Assembly: GCA_050257395.1 (NCBI GenBank)
Contig: JBLMWU010000241.1
Location: 1-15,088 of the forward strand
DNA length: 15,088 nucleotides
Source of the DNA: JAIRTY01 sp050257395
Lineage (GTDB): Bacteria; Actinomycetota; Actinomycetes; Streptosporangiales; Streptosporangiaceae
Reading direction: 5' to 3'
Each line of letters begins with the position of its first letter. Position 1 is the stretch's first letter. The translations under genes and the position numbers were made by a program. Shown here one piece after another: positions 1-6,340 of the stretch. A model generated the notes under the pieces. It did not search any database. It saw only the letters and a list, made by a program, of their open reading frames with translations, and was not told the origin of the DNA.

Positions 1-422
1 GCTGGCTGGGCATGAAGTCGGTGATCGAGCCGATGCGGGCGGTGGGCGGCGGCTCGATCGTCAACGTCTCCTCGATCGAGGGGTTCACCGGCGCGGCCGG
101 GCTGTCGGCCTACAGCGCCAGCAAGTTCGCGGTCCGCGGCATGACCAAGGCCGCCGCCCAGGAGCTCGGCCAGTACGGCATCCGGGTCAACTCCATCCAC
201 CCCGGCGGGGTGTTCACCAGCATGGTGCTGGAGCAGGCAGCCGCCCGGCCGCCCGGGGACCAGACCGGCGAGGCGTTCATCAAGGCGATGCCGCTGGGCC
301 GGTTCGCCGAGCCGGCCGAGATCTCCCGGCTGGTGGTGTTCCTGGCCTCGGACGAGTCGTCCTACTCCACCGGCAGCGAGTTCGTCGCCGACGGCGGCAT
401 CCTGTCCGGGCCCGGCTACTGA
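1..422 (+). CDS. SDR-family dehydrogenase, FabG3/20-beta-hydroxysteroid dehydrogenase-like (5' end outside window)
   Basis: This is the C-terminal part of a short-chain dehydrogenase. The frame is open to the left edge (W-L-G precede the first visible ATG at 12), so the N-terminal Rossmann half lies outside the window. The catalytic triad is visible: Ser (72-74, in NVSSIEG), Tyr (111-113) and Lys (123-125) in SAYSASKFAVRG. The tail motifs GIRVNSIHPGGV and LASDESSYSTGSEFVADGG are very close to those I recall for Mycobacterium FabG3 (Rv2002), an NADH-dependent 20beta/3alpha-hydroxysteroid dehydrogenase. A hydroxysteroid or 3-hydroxyacyl substrate is therefore likely, but this is inference. It is followed after 14 nt by a second SDR with a good ribosome binding site (GAGGAAGGAA, 421-430), so the two are probably one operon. 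Family assignment is secure; the substrate is not. Confidence 0.93.
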   Translation, partial: WLGMKSVIEPMRAVGGGSIVNVSSIEGFTGAAGLSAYSASKFAVRGMTKAAAQELGQYGIRVNSIHPGGVFTSMVLEQAAARPPGDQTGEAFIKAMPLGRFAEPAEISRLVVFLASDESSYSTGSEFVADGGILSGPGY

Positions 423-436
423 GGAAGGAACGAGCA

Positions 437-1375
437 ATGGACAGCACGCTGACACTGGACGGCCGGGCCGCGATCGTCACCGGCGCCGCCAACGGGCTCG
501 GCCGGGCCGAGGCGCTGGCGCTGGCCGCGGCCGGCGCGCGGGTCGTGCTCAACGACCTGCCGGGCGACGCCCTGCAGGCGGTCGCCGATGAGATCGCGGC
601 CGCCGGCGGGCAGGCGGCGGTCTGCGCCGGGGACATCGGCGAGTGGGACACCGGCCAGCAGCTGGTCGCCACCGCGCTGGGCACCTACGGGCAGCTGGAC
701 ATCCTGGTCAACAACGCCGGCGTGCTCCGCGACCGGATGATCTTCTCGATGTCCGCGGAGGAATGGGACCTGGTGCTGCGGACGCATCTGCGCGGCCACT
801 TCGTCACCAGCCGCTTCGCCACCGCGCACTGGCGGGAGCAGAGCAAGCAGGCGGGCGGCCCGGTCTACGCCCGGATCGTCAACACCTCGTCCGAGGCCTT
901 CCTGCTCGGCTCGGCGGGCCAGCCCAACTACGCGGCGGCCAAGGCCGGCATCGCCGCCCTCACCGTCACCACGGCCCGCAGTTGCGCCCGCTACGGCGTG
1001 CGCGCCAACGCCATCTGCCCGCGCGCCCGGACCGCCATGACCGCGGACCTGATGGGCGGCGCGCCCGGGACCGGCCCGGACCCGCTCGCCCCGGAGCACG
1101 TCGCCCCGCTGGTCACCTACCTGGCCAGCCCGGCGGCGGAGGCGGTCAACGGCGAGGTGTTCGTGGTGCACGGCGGGGTCGCCGCGGTGATGGCGCCGCC
1201 GTCGATCCGGGCCACCGTGCACGCCGCCGACCACGGCTCGCCCGACGGCATGTGGACCCTGGAGTCGATCCAGCGGGCGCTGGCACCGGTGTTCGAGGGC
1301 GGCACGCCGGGCGCGGGCTTCGCGTGCGAGGACACGCTGGCCCTGGCGGGCGAGACCATAGGCTTTTCCTCTTGA
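437..1375 (+). CDS. SDR-family dehydrogenase, Rv3548c-like (3-hydroxyacyl-CoA dehydrogenase type)
   Basis: A 312-residue short-chain dehydrogenase. TGAANGLG (residues 15-22) is the dinucleotide-binding loop, and Asp40 after beta-2 suggests NAD(H) rather than NADP(H). NNAG is at 92-95 and the catalytic residues are Ser152, Tyr165 and Lys169. The length and motifs (HWREQSK, RIVNTSSEA, GQPNYAAAKAG, NAICPRARTAMT) resemble the dehydrogenase domain of peroxisomal multifunctional enzyme type 2 and mycobacterial Rv3548c, an SDR of the KstR2 regulon next to ipdAB. A role oxidising a hydroxyacyl-CoA in ring C/D steroid breakdown is likely but inferred. The Shine-Dalgarno at 421-430 fixes the ATG at 437. 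The TGA stop (1373-1375) lies inside the tip of the insertion element that follows. Removing the element gives the same last residues (Ser-Ser) and a TAA stop, so the protein appears intact. Confidence 0.93.
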   Translation: MDSTLTLDGRAAIVTGAANGLGRAEALALAAAGARVVLNDLPGDALQAVADEIAAAGGQAAVCAGDIGEWDTGQQLVATALGTYGQLDILVNNAGVLRDRMIFSMSAEEWDLVLRTHLRGHFVTSRFATAHWREQSKQAGGPVYARIVNTSSEAFLLGSAGQPNYAAAKAGIAALTVTTARSCARYGVRANAICPRARTAMTADLMGGAPGTGPDPLAPEHVAPLVTYLASPAAEAVNGEVFVVHGGVAAVMAPPSIRATVHAADHGSPDGMWTLESIQRALAPVFEGGTPGAGFACEDTLALAGETIGFSS

Positions 1376-1500
1376 CATCCTCCCCGCCTCTGGGACGGGG
1401 ATTCCAGCTACTCGCCCCCGGATGAGGAGGCAAGCAGTTGGGGTTCGCGGTTCACCGGCTCAGGCAGCCCTGGGCCTCCCCGCGCAGTCACGGCGTGTCC
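1352..1500 (-). ncRNA. Predicted omega-RNA (reRNA) of the TnpB element with its guide segment
   Basis: TnpB elements make a guide RNA that spans the tnpB 3' end and the right end and runs into flanking DNA. By that rule the scaffold here ends with TCAA (complement of 1372-1375), and the guide starts 5'-GAGGAAAAGCCTATGG (complement of 1356-1371). This is antisense to the last codons of the upstream dehydrogenase gene. The predicted target-adjacent motif is TTAC, so the target is the element-free version of this same site. The 5' limit given here is arbitrary because the processed end cannot be read from sequence. This is inferred from family behaviour; no promoter or RNA evidence is visible. 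Confidence 0.4.
1382..1400 (-). repeat. Right-end hairpin of the insertion element
   Basis: On the - strand the hairpin is CCCCG-T-CC-CAGA-GG-CGGGG, a 7-bp stem with an unpaired T and a 4-nt loop. GAAT directly abuts its 5' foot (1401-1404). In IS608 such a hairpin with an extrahelical T is what TnpA binds, and GAAT is the guide for the TCAA cleavage site. Confidence 0.8.
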
Positions 1501-2583
1501 CGCCGCGATGTTGCGTGCCGCGTTCACGTCAGCGTTGCCGCAATATCCGCAGGACCTGCACCGGAAGACGGCTTGGCTCTCGCGAGCCTTCCGGTCCACG
1601 ATCCCGCACTGCGAGCACGTCTGGCTCGTGTACGCGGGGCTGACCTTCTCCACCCGGCCCGCAGCCTTGTCCTCCAGGCGGGTAGCAAACAGGGACCAGC
1701 CAGAAGCAAGGATGGCCCGGTTCAGCCAGGCCTTCTGGCGGACGTTGCGGCCGGGATTCTCGATCGTGCCCCTAGCCGAGCGAGTCATGTTCCGCACCTT
1801 GAGGTCCTCGATGCGGATCACGTCGTAGCGGCGGGCGATCTCAGTAGATCTCTTCTCGGCCCAGTCTTTGCGGGCGTCGGCGTTGCGGGCATGCAGGCGG
1901 GCAAGACGTGCCTTGAGCCTGGCGCGGCGGTTGCTGCCCCGCCTGGCCCGGGACAGCCGGCGCTGCGCGCGCTCAACCGCCCGTGGCACAGGAGCCTGGT
2001 AGGTGGCCCCATCCGACAGGGCCAGCGTCACCGCCACACCCCGGTCGATGCCCACAGTCTCACCAGTCTGCGGACCAGGGATCGGCTTGGGCGCGGAGGC
2101 GAAGGCGATGTGCCAGCGGCCAGCCCGGTCCCGGGTCACCCGGTAGGACCTGGCAGCGGGAACGGCGCGGGACCAGCGGAACCGAACCCAACCCGCCTTC
2201 GGAACCAACACCTCCCCCATCTTGCGGCTCAGCCTGCGCACATGGGCTGGCTTGACGGCCACAACCCGGAACCCCTCATGCCGGCCGGCCTTGCGCCAGG
2301 TGGGCTGGCGGTGCGTGCCTGCGAAGTAGTTGCGCATCGCCTGGCTGAAGTCACGCAGTGCCTGCTGCTGCACCGTCTGCGAGCCTTCTGCCAGCCACGG
2401 GTGCTCCGCCCGCGCCGAGGTGAGCTGCCGGCACTGCTCCAGGTACCCAGGAGCGCACTTTCTGCCGGGCCGCCACCATGACTGCTGCTCAACCGCGAGA
2501 TTCCACACGAATCGGGCATGTGCGCAGTGCTCCCGTAACACTGCCTCCTGAGAAGGCGACGGCACAAGGCGATAGCGCGACAC
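1408..2583 (-). CDS. tnpB: TnpB, RNA-guided RuvC nuclease of an IS200/IS605 element
   Basis: A 391-residue TnpB (OrfB, Cas12 ancestor). The N-terminal region has the usual RLVPSPSQEAVL...CAHARFVWNLAVE pattern. All three RuvC acidic residues are present: Asp180 (VGIDRG), Glu259 (IRIEDL) and Asp352 (NADVNAARN). The zinc ribbon is complete (Cys323, Cys326, Cys342, Cys345). The nuclease therefore looks active. The family cuts DNA next to a target-adjacent motif, using an omega-RNA made from the 3' end of the element. The GTG at 2583 is preferred because a -10-like TACTAT (complement of 2590-2595) lies exactly 6 nt upstream, the spacing of a leaderless transcript; the ATG at 2591-2589 is out of frame. 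It lies antisense to both flanking genes. No tnpA partner is present. Confidence 0.95.
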   Translation of the reverse strand: MSRYRLVPSPSQEAVLREHCAHARFVWNLAVEQQSWWRPGRKCAPGYLEQCRQLTSARAEHPWLAEGSQTVQQQALRDFSQAMRNYFAGTHRQPTWRKAGRHEGFRVVAVKPAHVRRLSRKMGEVLVPKAGWVRFRWSRAVPAARSYRVTRDRAGRWHIAFASAPKPIPGPQTGETVGIDRGVAVTLALSDGATYQAPVPRAVERAQRRLSRARRGSNRRARLKARLARLHARNADARKDWAEKRSTEIARRYDVIRIEDLKVRNMTRSARGTIENPGRNVRQKAWLNRAILASGWSLFATRLEDKAAGRVEKVSPAYTSQTCSQCGIVDRKARESQAVFRCRSCGYCGNADVNAARNIAAGHAVTARGGPGLPEPVNREPQLLASSSGGE

Positions 2584-2646
2584 TCGAACATAGTATCCGA
2601 AAAAAGTTCACATTCTGGTATTGGAAGGGAGGTAAGGGCGCTCTGC

Positions 2647-2670
2647 CCCGGCCTGGACGCCGGGTTTGTT
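2647..2670 (+). terminator. Probable intrinsic terminator of the SDR operon, displaced by the insertion
   Basis: A perfect 6-bp stem CCCGGC/GCCGGG (2647-2652 and 2659-2664) with a 6-nt loop is followed by TTTGTT (2665-2670). In the reconstructed element-free sequence this hairpin begins 12 nt after the TAA stop of the Rv3548c-like SDR, where an operon terminator is expected. It now lies beyond the insertion, 1.27 kb from its gene and 16 nt before the next start codon. The short T-run makes efficiency uncertain. It is unlikely to be a left-end hairpin of the element because it lacks the bulged T and does not resemble the right-end hairpin. Confidence 0.45.
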
Positions 2671-2685
2671 CGCGCCCTGCTTCTG

Positions 2686-3147
2686 ATGAAACAACGTGAC
2701 CGGGTCGCGATGACCGAGGAGGAGGCCGCGGCCTTCCTGGCGGCCAACCGCAAGGTGCAGATCGCCACCATCAACTCCGACGGCACACCGCACCTGGTGG
2801 CCATGTACTACGTCATGCTCGGCGGGCGGATCGCCTTCTGGACCTACCGGACCTCGCAGAAGGCGCTCAACCTGGCCCGCGACCCGCGGCTGGCATGCCT
2901 CGTGGAGACCGGCGAGGAGTACTTCGACCTGATGGGCGTCCAGGTCACCGGCACCGTCACCTGCGTGCAGGACCAGGCCGGGGTGCTGGAGATCGGCCGC
3001 GGCGTGGCCGGCTCGATGGGCGGCGTGCCCGCCGGCGCGCTGGAGGACTACGTGGCCCAGGCCGCCCGCAAGCGGTTCGGGTACATCGTGGAGCCCACCC
3101 GGATCGCCTCCTGGGATCACCGCAAGCTGCTGCCCGCGACCGCCTGA
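2686..3147 (+). CDS. Pyridoxamine 5'-phosphate oxidase-like split-barrel protein (probably F420- or FMN-dependent)
   Basis: A 153-residue PPOX-class protein. The start MKQRDRVAMTEEEAAAFLA, the strand pair VQIATINSDGTPHLVAMYYVM (about 24-44) and the segment IAFWTYRTSQKALNLARDPRLACLVETGEEY (about 49-79) are typical of actinobacterial F420-dependent oxidoreductases of the FDOR/Rv1155 type. These usually bind a flavin or deazaflavin and reduce small organic substrates; the substrate here is unknown. The N-terminus looks complete at the ATG 2686, with a second in-frame ATG at 2710, but neither has a Shine-Dalgarno sequence and no TANNNT box lies at leaderless spacing. The insertion element ends 54 nt upstream. 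The gene may once have followed the SDRs in one transcript, and its present expression is unclear. It converges with the MFS gene, with stops 12 nt apart. Confidence 0.88.
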   Translation: MKQRDRVAMTEEEAAAFLAANRKVQIATINSDGTPHLVAMYYVMLGGRIAFWTYRTSQKALNLARDPRLACLVETGEEYFDLMGVQVTGTVTCVQDQAGVLEIGRGVAGSMGGVPAGALEDYVAQAARKRFGYIVEPTRIASWDHRKLLPATA

Positions 3148-3148
3148 G

Positions 3149-3160
3149 GCGGCCGGCCGC
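3149..3160. terminator. Palindrome between convergent stops (weak bidirectional terminator candidate)
   Basis: GCGGCCGGCCGC is a perfect 12-bp palindrome starting 2 nt after the split-barrel gene stop and touching the MFS gene stop codon (3160-3162). Its position between convergent genes suggests termination, but the stem is short, has no loop of its own and has no T-tract. In this GC-rich DNA it could be chance. Confidence 0.2.
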
Positions 3161-4578
3161 TAGCCGACCCTGACCTCCTCCGGGGCGGCTGCCAGCGCCC
3201 GGCCGGGGATGAGCAGGCCGGCGGCCGCGCAGCCGGCCAGCACCAGGGCCGCCATCGCGAACGTCCGGGTGAACCCGGTCAGCGCGGGCAGCCCGCGCAG
3301 CGTGCTGCCGGCGATGAACGTCGCCGCGACCTGGCCGCCGAGGGCGCCGCCGAGCGTGCGCAGCACCGTGTTCATGCCGCTGGCCGCTCCCGTGTCGCTG
3401 GCCGGGACCGCCTGCACGATGAGGTTGCCGAGGGCGGCGAACGCCAGGCCGATGCCGACGCCCAGCAGGGCCGAGCTGAGCAGCATAGCGGCGGGGTAGC
3501 GGCTGGCGGCCGTGAGCAGGCCGCAGGCGGCCGCGCTGACCGCGGCGCCGGTCACCAGCGCCTGCCGGGAGCCGAACCGGCGCTCGACCCGGCCGGCCAC
3601 CGAGCCCAGCACGCCCATGCCGAGCGCGCACGGCAGCAGGTACAGCCCGGCCGCGACCACCGAGGCACCGTAGCCGAAGCCGGTGCTGGCGGGCAGCTGG
3701 GCCAGCTGCGGCAGTAGCAGGAACAGCGAGTACATCCCGGCGCCGATGAGGAACGCCGCCAGGTTGACGGTCCAGACCCCGCGCTGGCGCATCATCCGCA
3801 TGCTGATCAGCGGGCTGCGGCTGCGCACCTCGACCAGGATCCAGCCCGCGCACAGGACCAGCCCGGCGGCCAGCAGCGCCAGGGTGCGCGTGCTCCCCCA
3901 CCCCCAGACGCTGGTCTGGGCGATGCCGAGCAGGACGCCGGACATGCCGGTGACGAGCAGCACCGCCGCCGCCCAGTTGACCCGCCCGGGTGAGCGGACC
4001 GGTGAGTCCGGGAGGAAGCGCCAGGTGCAGGCGGCGGCGAGGATCATGGCCGCGAGCGGGATCCAGAACAGCCAGTGCCAGCTCAGATGCTCCGCGATCA
4101 GCCCGCCGGCCAGCAGGCCCAGGCCGCCGCCGATGCCGAGGATGGCCGACATCAGCCCGATGCTGCCCGCGACCCGCTCGGGCGGGAACTGGTCCCGGGC
4201 GATCGAGAACGACAGCGGGAAGATGCCGCCCGCCACCCCCTGGATGACCCGCGCCGCGATGAGCATCGGCAGCGAGCCTGCCAGGGCGGCGAGCAGGGTG
4301 CCGGCCGCGAGGACCAGCAGCGTCCCGATCAGCAGCCGGCGCTTGCCGTACATGTCCCCGAGCTTGCCGATGATGGCGGTGCCCACCGACGCGGACAGCA
4401 GGAACCCGGTCAGCAGCCAGGTGATGCCCGTCTCGCTGGCATGCAGCCCCGCCTGCAGTTCCGGCAGCGCCGGGATCACCGCCGAGCTGAGGACCGAGTA
4501 CGCCAGCGCCGCCAGCGACAGCACGGTGAGGATGACACCGGGCTGGACCTGCCGGGCCGTGCCCGATGCTGACACCAC
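3160..4578 (-). CDS. MFS transporter, DHA2 (EmrB/QacA) drug-efflux type
   Basis: About 472 residues from the GTG at 4578. It is an integral membrane protein of the 14-helix DHA2 drug:proton antiporter family. Helix 1 begins at QPGVILTVLSLAALAYS, motif A is GKLGDMYGKRRLL, and motif C is ILGIGGGLGLLAGGLIAEHLSWHWLFWIPL, the antiporter signature. The long hydrophobic stretches continue to the C-terminus. The frame is open upstream to a TTG at 4707, but that would add a 43-residue Arg/Pro-rich tail unlike the family. GTG 4578 instead has TACAGT (complement of 4585-4590) exactly 6 nt upstream, fitting a leaderless start. The substrate cannot be told. No KstR or KstR2 motif is seen here, so a steroid link rests on location only. 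Confidence 0.9.
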   Translation of the reverse strand: MVSASGTARQVQPGVILTVLSLAALAYSVLSSAVIPALPELQAGLHASETGITWLLTGFLLSASVGTAIIGKLGDMYGKRRLLIGTLLVLAAGTLLAALAGSLPMLIAARVIQGVAGGIFPLSFSIARDQFPPERVAGSIGLMSAILGIGGGLGLLAGGLIAEHLSWHWLFWIPLAAMILAAACTWRFLPDSPVRSPGRVNWAAAVLLVTGMSGVLLGIAQTSVWGWGSTRTLALLAAGLVLCAGWILVEVRSRSPLISMRMMRQRGVWTVNLAAFLIGAGMYSLFLLLPQLAQLPASTGFGYGASVVAAGLYLLPCALGMGVLGSVAGRVERRFGSRQALVTGAAVSAAACGLLTAASRYPAAMLLSSALLGVGIGLAFAALGNLIVQAVPASDTGAASGMNTVLRTLGGALGGQVAATFIAGSTLRGLPALTGFTRTFAMAALVLAGCAAAGLLIPGRALAAAPEEVRVG

Positions 4579-4584
4579 CCCGCC

Positions 4585-4612
4585 ACTGTAACGAAGCCGC
4601 CAGCGGGCGGCT
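4585..4612 (-). promoter_or_regulatory. Leaderless promoter and operator-like inverted repeat of the DHA2 transporter gene
   Basis: TACAGT (complement of 4585-4590) followed by 6 nt and GTG 4578 fits an actinobacterial leaderless promoter. Four nt upstream lies a perfect 7-bp inverted repeat AGCCGCC-AGCG-GGCGGCT (4595-4612). It occupies the -35/spacer side where repressors of MFS pumps often bind. No regulator gene is nearby. In such GC-rich sequence the repeat may be coincidental. Confidence 0.35.
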
Positions 4613-4726
4613 CTGCCCGATTCCTGCCGCTCCCGCCGGGGCTGGCCGGGCGCAGGCCGGGGCGTGCCGGACTGGCCAGCGGGTATGCCGGGAGGGATAT
4701 AGGACAAGCGGACCGGGGGAAACGGG

Positions 4727-5005
4727 ATGTACGCGACTCAGGTGACTGTCCGGATCGAGGAGGGCCTCGAGGAGCAGGCCCGGCAGGGCCTCGTCAGCCA
4801 GGTGCTGCCCAGGGTCAAGAGCTCGCCCGGGTTCGTGGCTGGCTACTGGCTCGCCACCGAGGGCGGGAAGGGCTCGTCCATCGTGTTCTGGGAGACGAAG
4901 CAGCACGCGGAGGACATGGCCGCGCAGCTGCAGCCCGGGGCGCATCCCGCCCCGCCCGTGACGGTCGAGGAGATCCAGGTCCGCGAGGTCATCGAGCACA
5001 TCTGA
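4727..5005 (+). CDS. Small ABM-like (antibiotic biosynthesis monooxygenase fold) protein
   Basis: A 92-residue protein of the dimeric alpha/beta-barrel type. The pattern MYATQVTVRIEEGLEEQA...LVSQVLPRVKSSPGFVAGYWLATEGGKGSSIVFWETKQHAEDMA is like ABM/YdhR-like domains (strand, helix with a PGFV turn, strand SIVFWET, helix). Members range from heme-degrading and quinone-forming monooxygenases to proteins with no known activity, and no catalytic residues can be pointed to here. The ATG is preceded by GGGGGA (4715-4720). The gene diverges from the DHA2 transporter and converges on the second MFS gene, with stops 13 nt apart. The function is unknown; the fold call is from pattern only. Confidence 0.75.
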   Translation: MYATQVTVRIEEGLEEQARQGLVSQVLPRVKSSPGFVAGYWLATEGGKGSSIVFWETKQHAEDMAAQLQPGAHPAPPVTVEEIQVREVIEHI

Positions 5006-5018
5006 GCCGCCGCCGATC

Positions 5019-6296
5019 TCAGGGGACCGAGCGGATCTTCCAGACGAAGGCCGAGCCCAGGATCGTGATGACCGCCACCGACAGCCAGAGTGTGGTGTAG
5101 CCGCCGAGCTGGCTGACCAGCGGCGCGGCGAGCGCCGGGGCGATCACCTGCGGCCCGGAGTTGGCGATGTTGATGATGCCGAGGTCCTTGGCCCGGCCGG
5201 CCGCCGACGGCAGCACCTGGGTGACCAGCGCCTGGTCCACCGACAGGTACACGCCGAAGCCCAGGCCCATGACGGCCGCGGCCGCCATGGCGCCCGGCCA
5301 GGTCGGCCATATCGCGAGCAGCACGGCGGCGGCCGCCATGACCAGCCCGGAGATGGTGACCGGCCGCTTGCGGTGCCCGGTGCGGTCGGAGACCATCCCG
5401 CCGGCGATGGCGGTCAGCACGACCGCGAGGGTGTAGATGAGGACCAGGACGAGCAGGCCGTCCTCGGCCTTCTGGCCCGGGAACAGCCTGCTGTAGTGGA
5501 CCCGGTCGCGCAGGAAGTACAGCAGGTACAGCAGGGCCATCGCGTTGCCGAGGTTGACGGCGAACCGGGTGATCCAGGCCCAGGCGAAGTCCGGGTGCCG
5601 GCGCGGGCTGACCCAGAACGACGCCGCGAAGGCCCGCCACCGCCACGGCGGCCGGTCTTCCCGGGGCAGCCGCGGGTCGGGGGTGGTGAGCGCGAACGGC
5701 AGCACGCACGCCACGACCAGCACGGCGATCAGCACGTAGCCGGGGTTGCCGGTGACCACGAAGGTCACCAGCGCGACCGCCAGCACCACGCCGACGGTCT
5801 GCGGCAGCCCGATCCAGCCGGACACCAGGCCCCGCTGGGCGACCGGCACGTGGTCCGGGACGCCCGCGGTCACGCTGGCCTGCATCGCGTTCAGCCCGGC
5901 CTGGGCCAGGCACCAGCCGATGATGAGCCCGGCCACGGTGTGCTGGCCGGACAGCAGCACCAGCGCGGCGGCGCCCGCCAGCGCCCCGCCCACGGTCCAC
6001 GGGTGGCGGCGGCCGAACCGGCTGGTGGTGCGGTCGGACAGGGCCCCGGCGATGGGGTTGGAGATCATGGCCACGGCGGCGCCGATGCCGGTCACGATGC
6101 CCAGCACGGCGACCTTGTGCGCGGCCCCGGCGACCGCCTGCACCTGGTTGGGGAGCAATACCTCCAGCGGCCCGAAGTAGCCGAGGTACAGCCCGAGGTT
6201 GGCGAGCGCGATGAACGCGATCCAGCGCTTGCCGACCCGGCGGGTGGGCTCGGCGTCCACGCCGGGGGCGCTGCTGGCGGCGGCTGCCTGGGTCAT
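5019..6296 (-). CDS. MFS transporter under a putative KstR box
   Basis: A 425-residue, roughly 12-helix MFS protein. The segment NPIAGALSDRTTSRFGRRHPW between helices 2 and 3 is the charged motif seen in GPH/SLC45-like sugar and solute:cation symporters and in many uncharacterised actinobacterial MFS proteins. The second half has an equivalent GGMVSDRTGHRKRPVT loop. The substrate is not evident; uptake of steroids, bile-acid-like compounds or their breakdown acids, or export of intermediates, are possibilities suggested by context only. It starts at ATG 6296 without a clear Shine-Dalgarno. It lies 55 nt downstream of the SDR gene on the same strand, so read-through from that gene is possible. 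A KstR-like palindrome (6341-6354) lies 44 nt upstream of its start, suggesting its own steroid-responsive promoter. Confidence 0.88.
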   Translation of the reverse strand: MTQAAAASSAPGVDAEPTRRVGKRWIAFIALANLGLYLGYFGPLEVLLPNQVQAVAGAAHKVAVLGIVTGIGAAVAMISNPIAGALSDRTTSRFGRRHPWTVGGALAGAAALVLLSGQHTVAGLIIGWCLAQAGLNAMQASVTAGVPDHVPVAQRGLVSGWIGLPQTVGVVLAVALVTFVVTGNPGYVLIAVLVVACVLPFALTTPDPRLPREDRPPWRWRAFAASFWVSPRRHPDFAWAWITRFAVNLGNAMALLYLLYFLRDRVHYSRLFPGQKAEDGLLVLVLIYTLAVVLTAIAGGMVSDRTGHRKRPVTISGLVMAAAAVLLAIWPTWPGAMAAAAVMGLGFGVYLSVDQALVTQVLPSAAGRAKDLGIINIANSGPQVIAPALAAPLVSQLGGYTTLWLSVAVITILGSAFVWKIRSVP

Positions 6297-6340
6297 GCGG
6301 ACAGATCATTCCAAACCGGGCGGTCCCAGGCCAGGGGCCG

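Larger units (their letters stand above)
1372..2631 (-). mobile_element. IS200/IS605-type, tnpB-only insertion element (IS608-like right end)
   Basis: The element reads on the - strand. Its right end (1372-1404) has the IS608 order. GAAT (complement of 1401-1404) touches the foot of a hairpin at 1382-1400, with stem CCCCG/CGGGG plus CC/GG, a CAGA loop and one bulged T. A short linker follows, then terminal TCAA (complement of 1372-1375). The left boundary is placed after TTAC (complement of 2632-2635), the IS608-type target. Rejoining 1371 to 2632 restores the upstream gene's reading frame and a TAA stop, which supports both ends. There is no tnpA, so movement would need a Y1 transposase supplied in trans. 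No clear left-end hairpin is visible, so the left boundary is less certain than the right and the element may be decayed. Confidence 0.8.

Noticed and set aside
416..1378. 320-codon open frame antisense to the second SDR gene
   Set aside because: Low-complexity Arg/Gly/Ala/Val product with no recognisable motif; a GC-rich shadow of a clear SDR gene.
1438..2481. 347-codon open frame on the + strand opposite tnpB
   Set aside because: No recognisable motif; the - strand has intact TnpB catalytic residues.
2647..2664. Hairpin considered as the left-end hairpin of the TnpB element
   Set aside because: It lacks the bulged T and sequence similarity to the right-end hairpin, and it would put the boundary at or inside the next gene. 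Its place after the reconstructed TAA and before a T-run suits a terminator better.
4579..4707. Upstream TTG start for the DHA2 transporter
   Set aside because: It would add 43 Arg/Pro-rich residues not typical of the family and run through the inverted repeat and -10 element.
2957..4999. 680-codon open frame on the - strand across the MFS gene
   Set aside because: Product is repetitive Arg/Gly/Pro/Ala with no domain; the other frame encodes an unmistakable MFS transporter.
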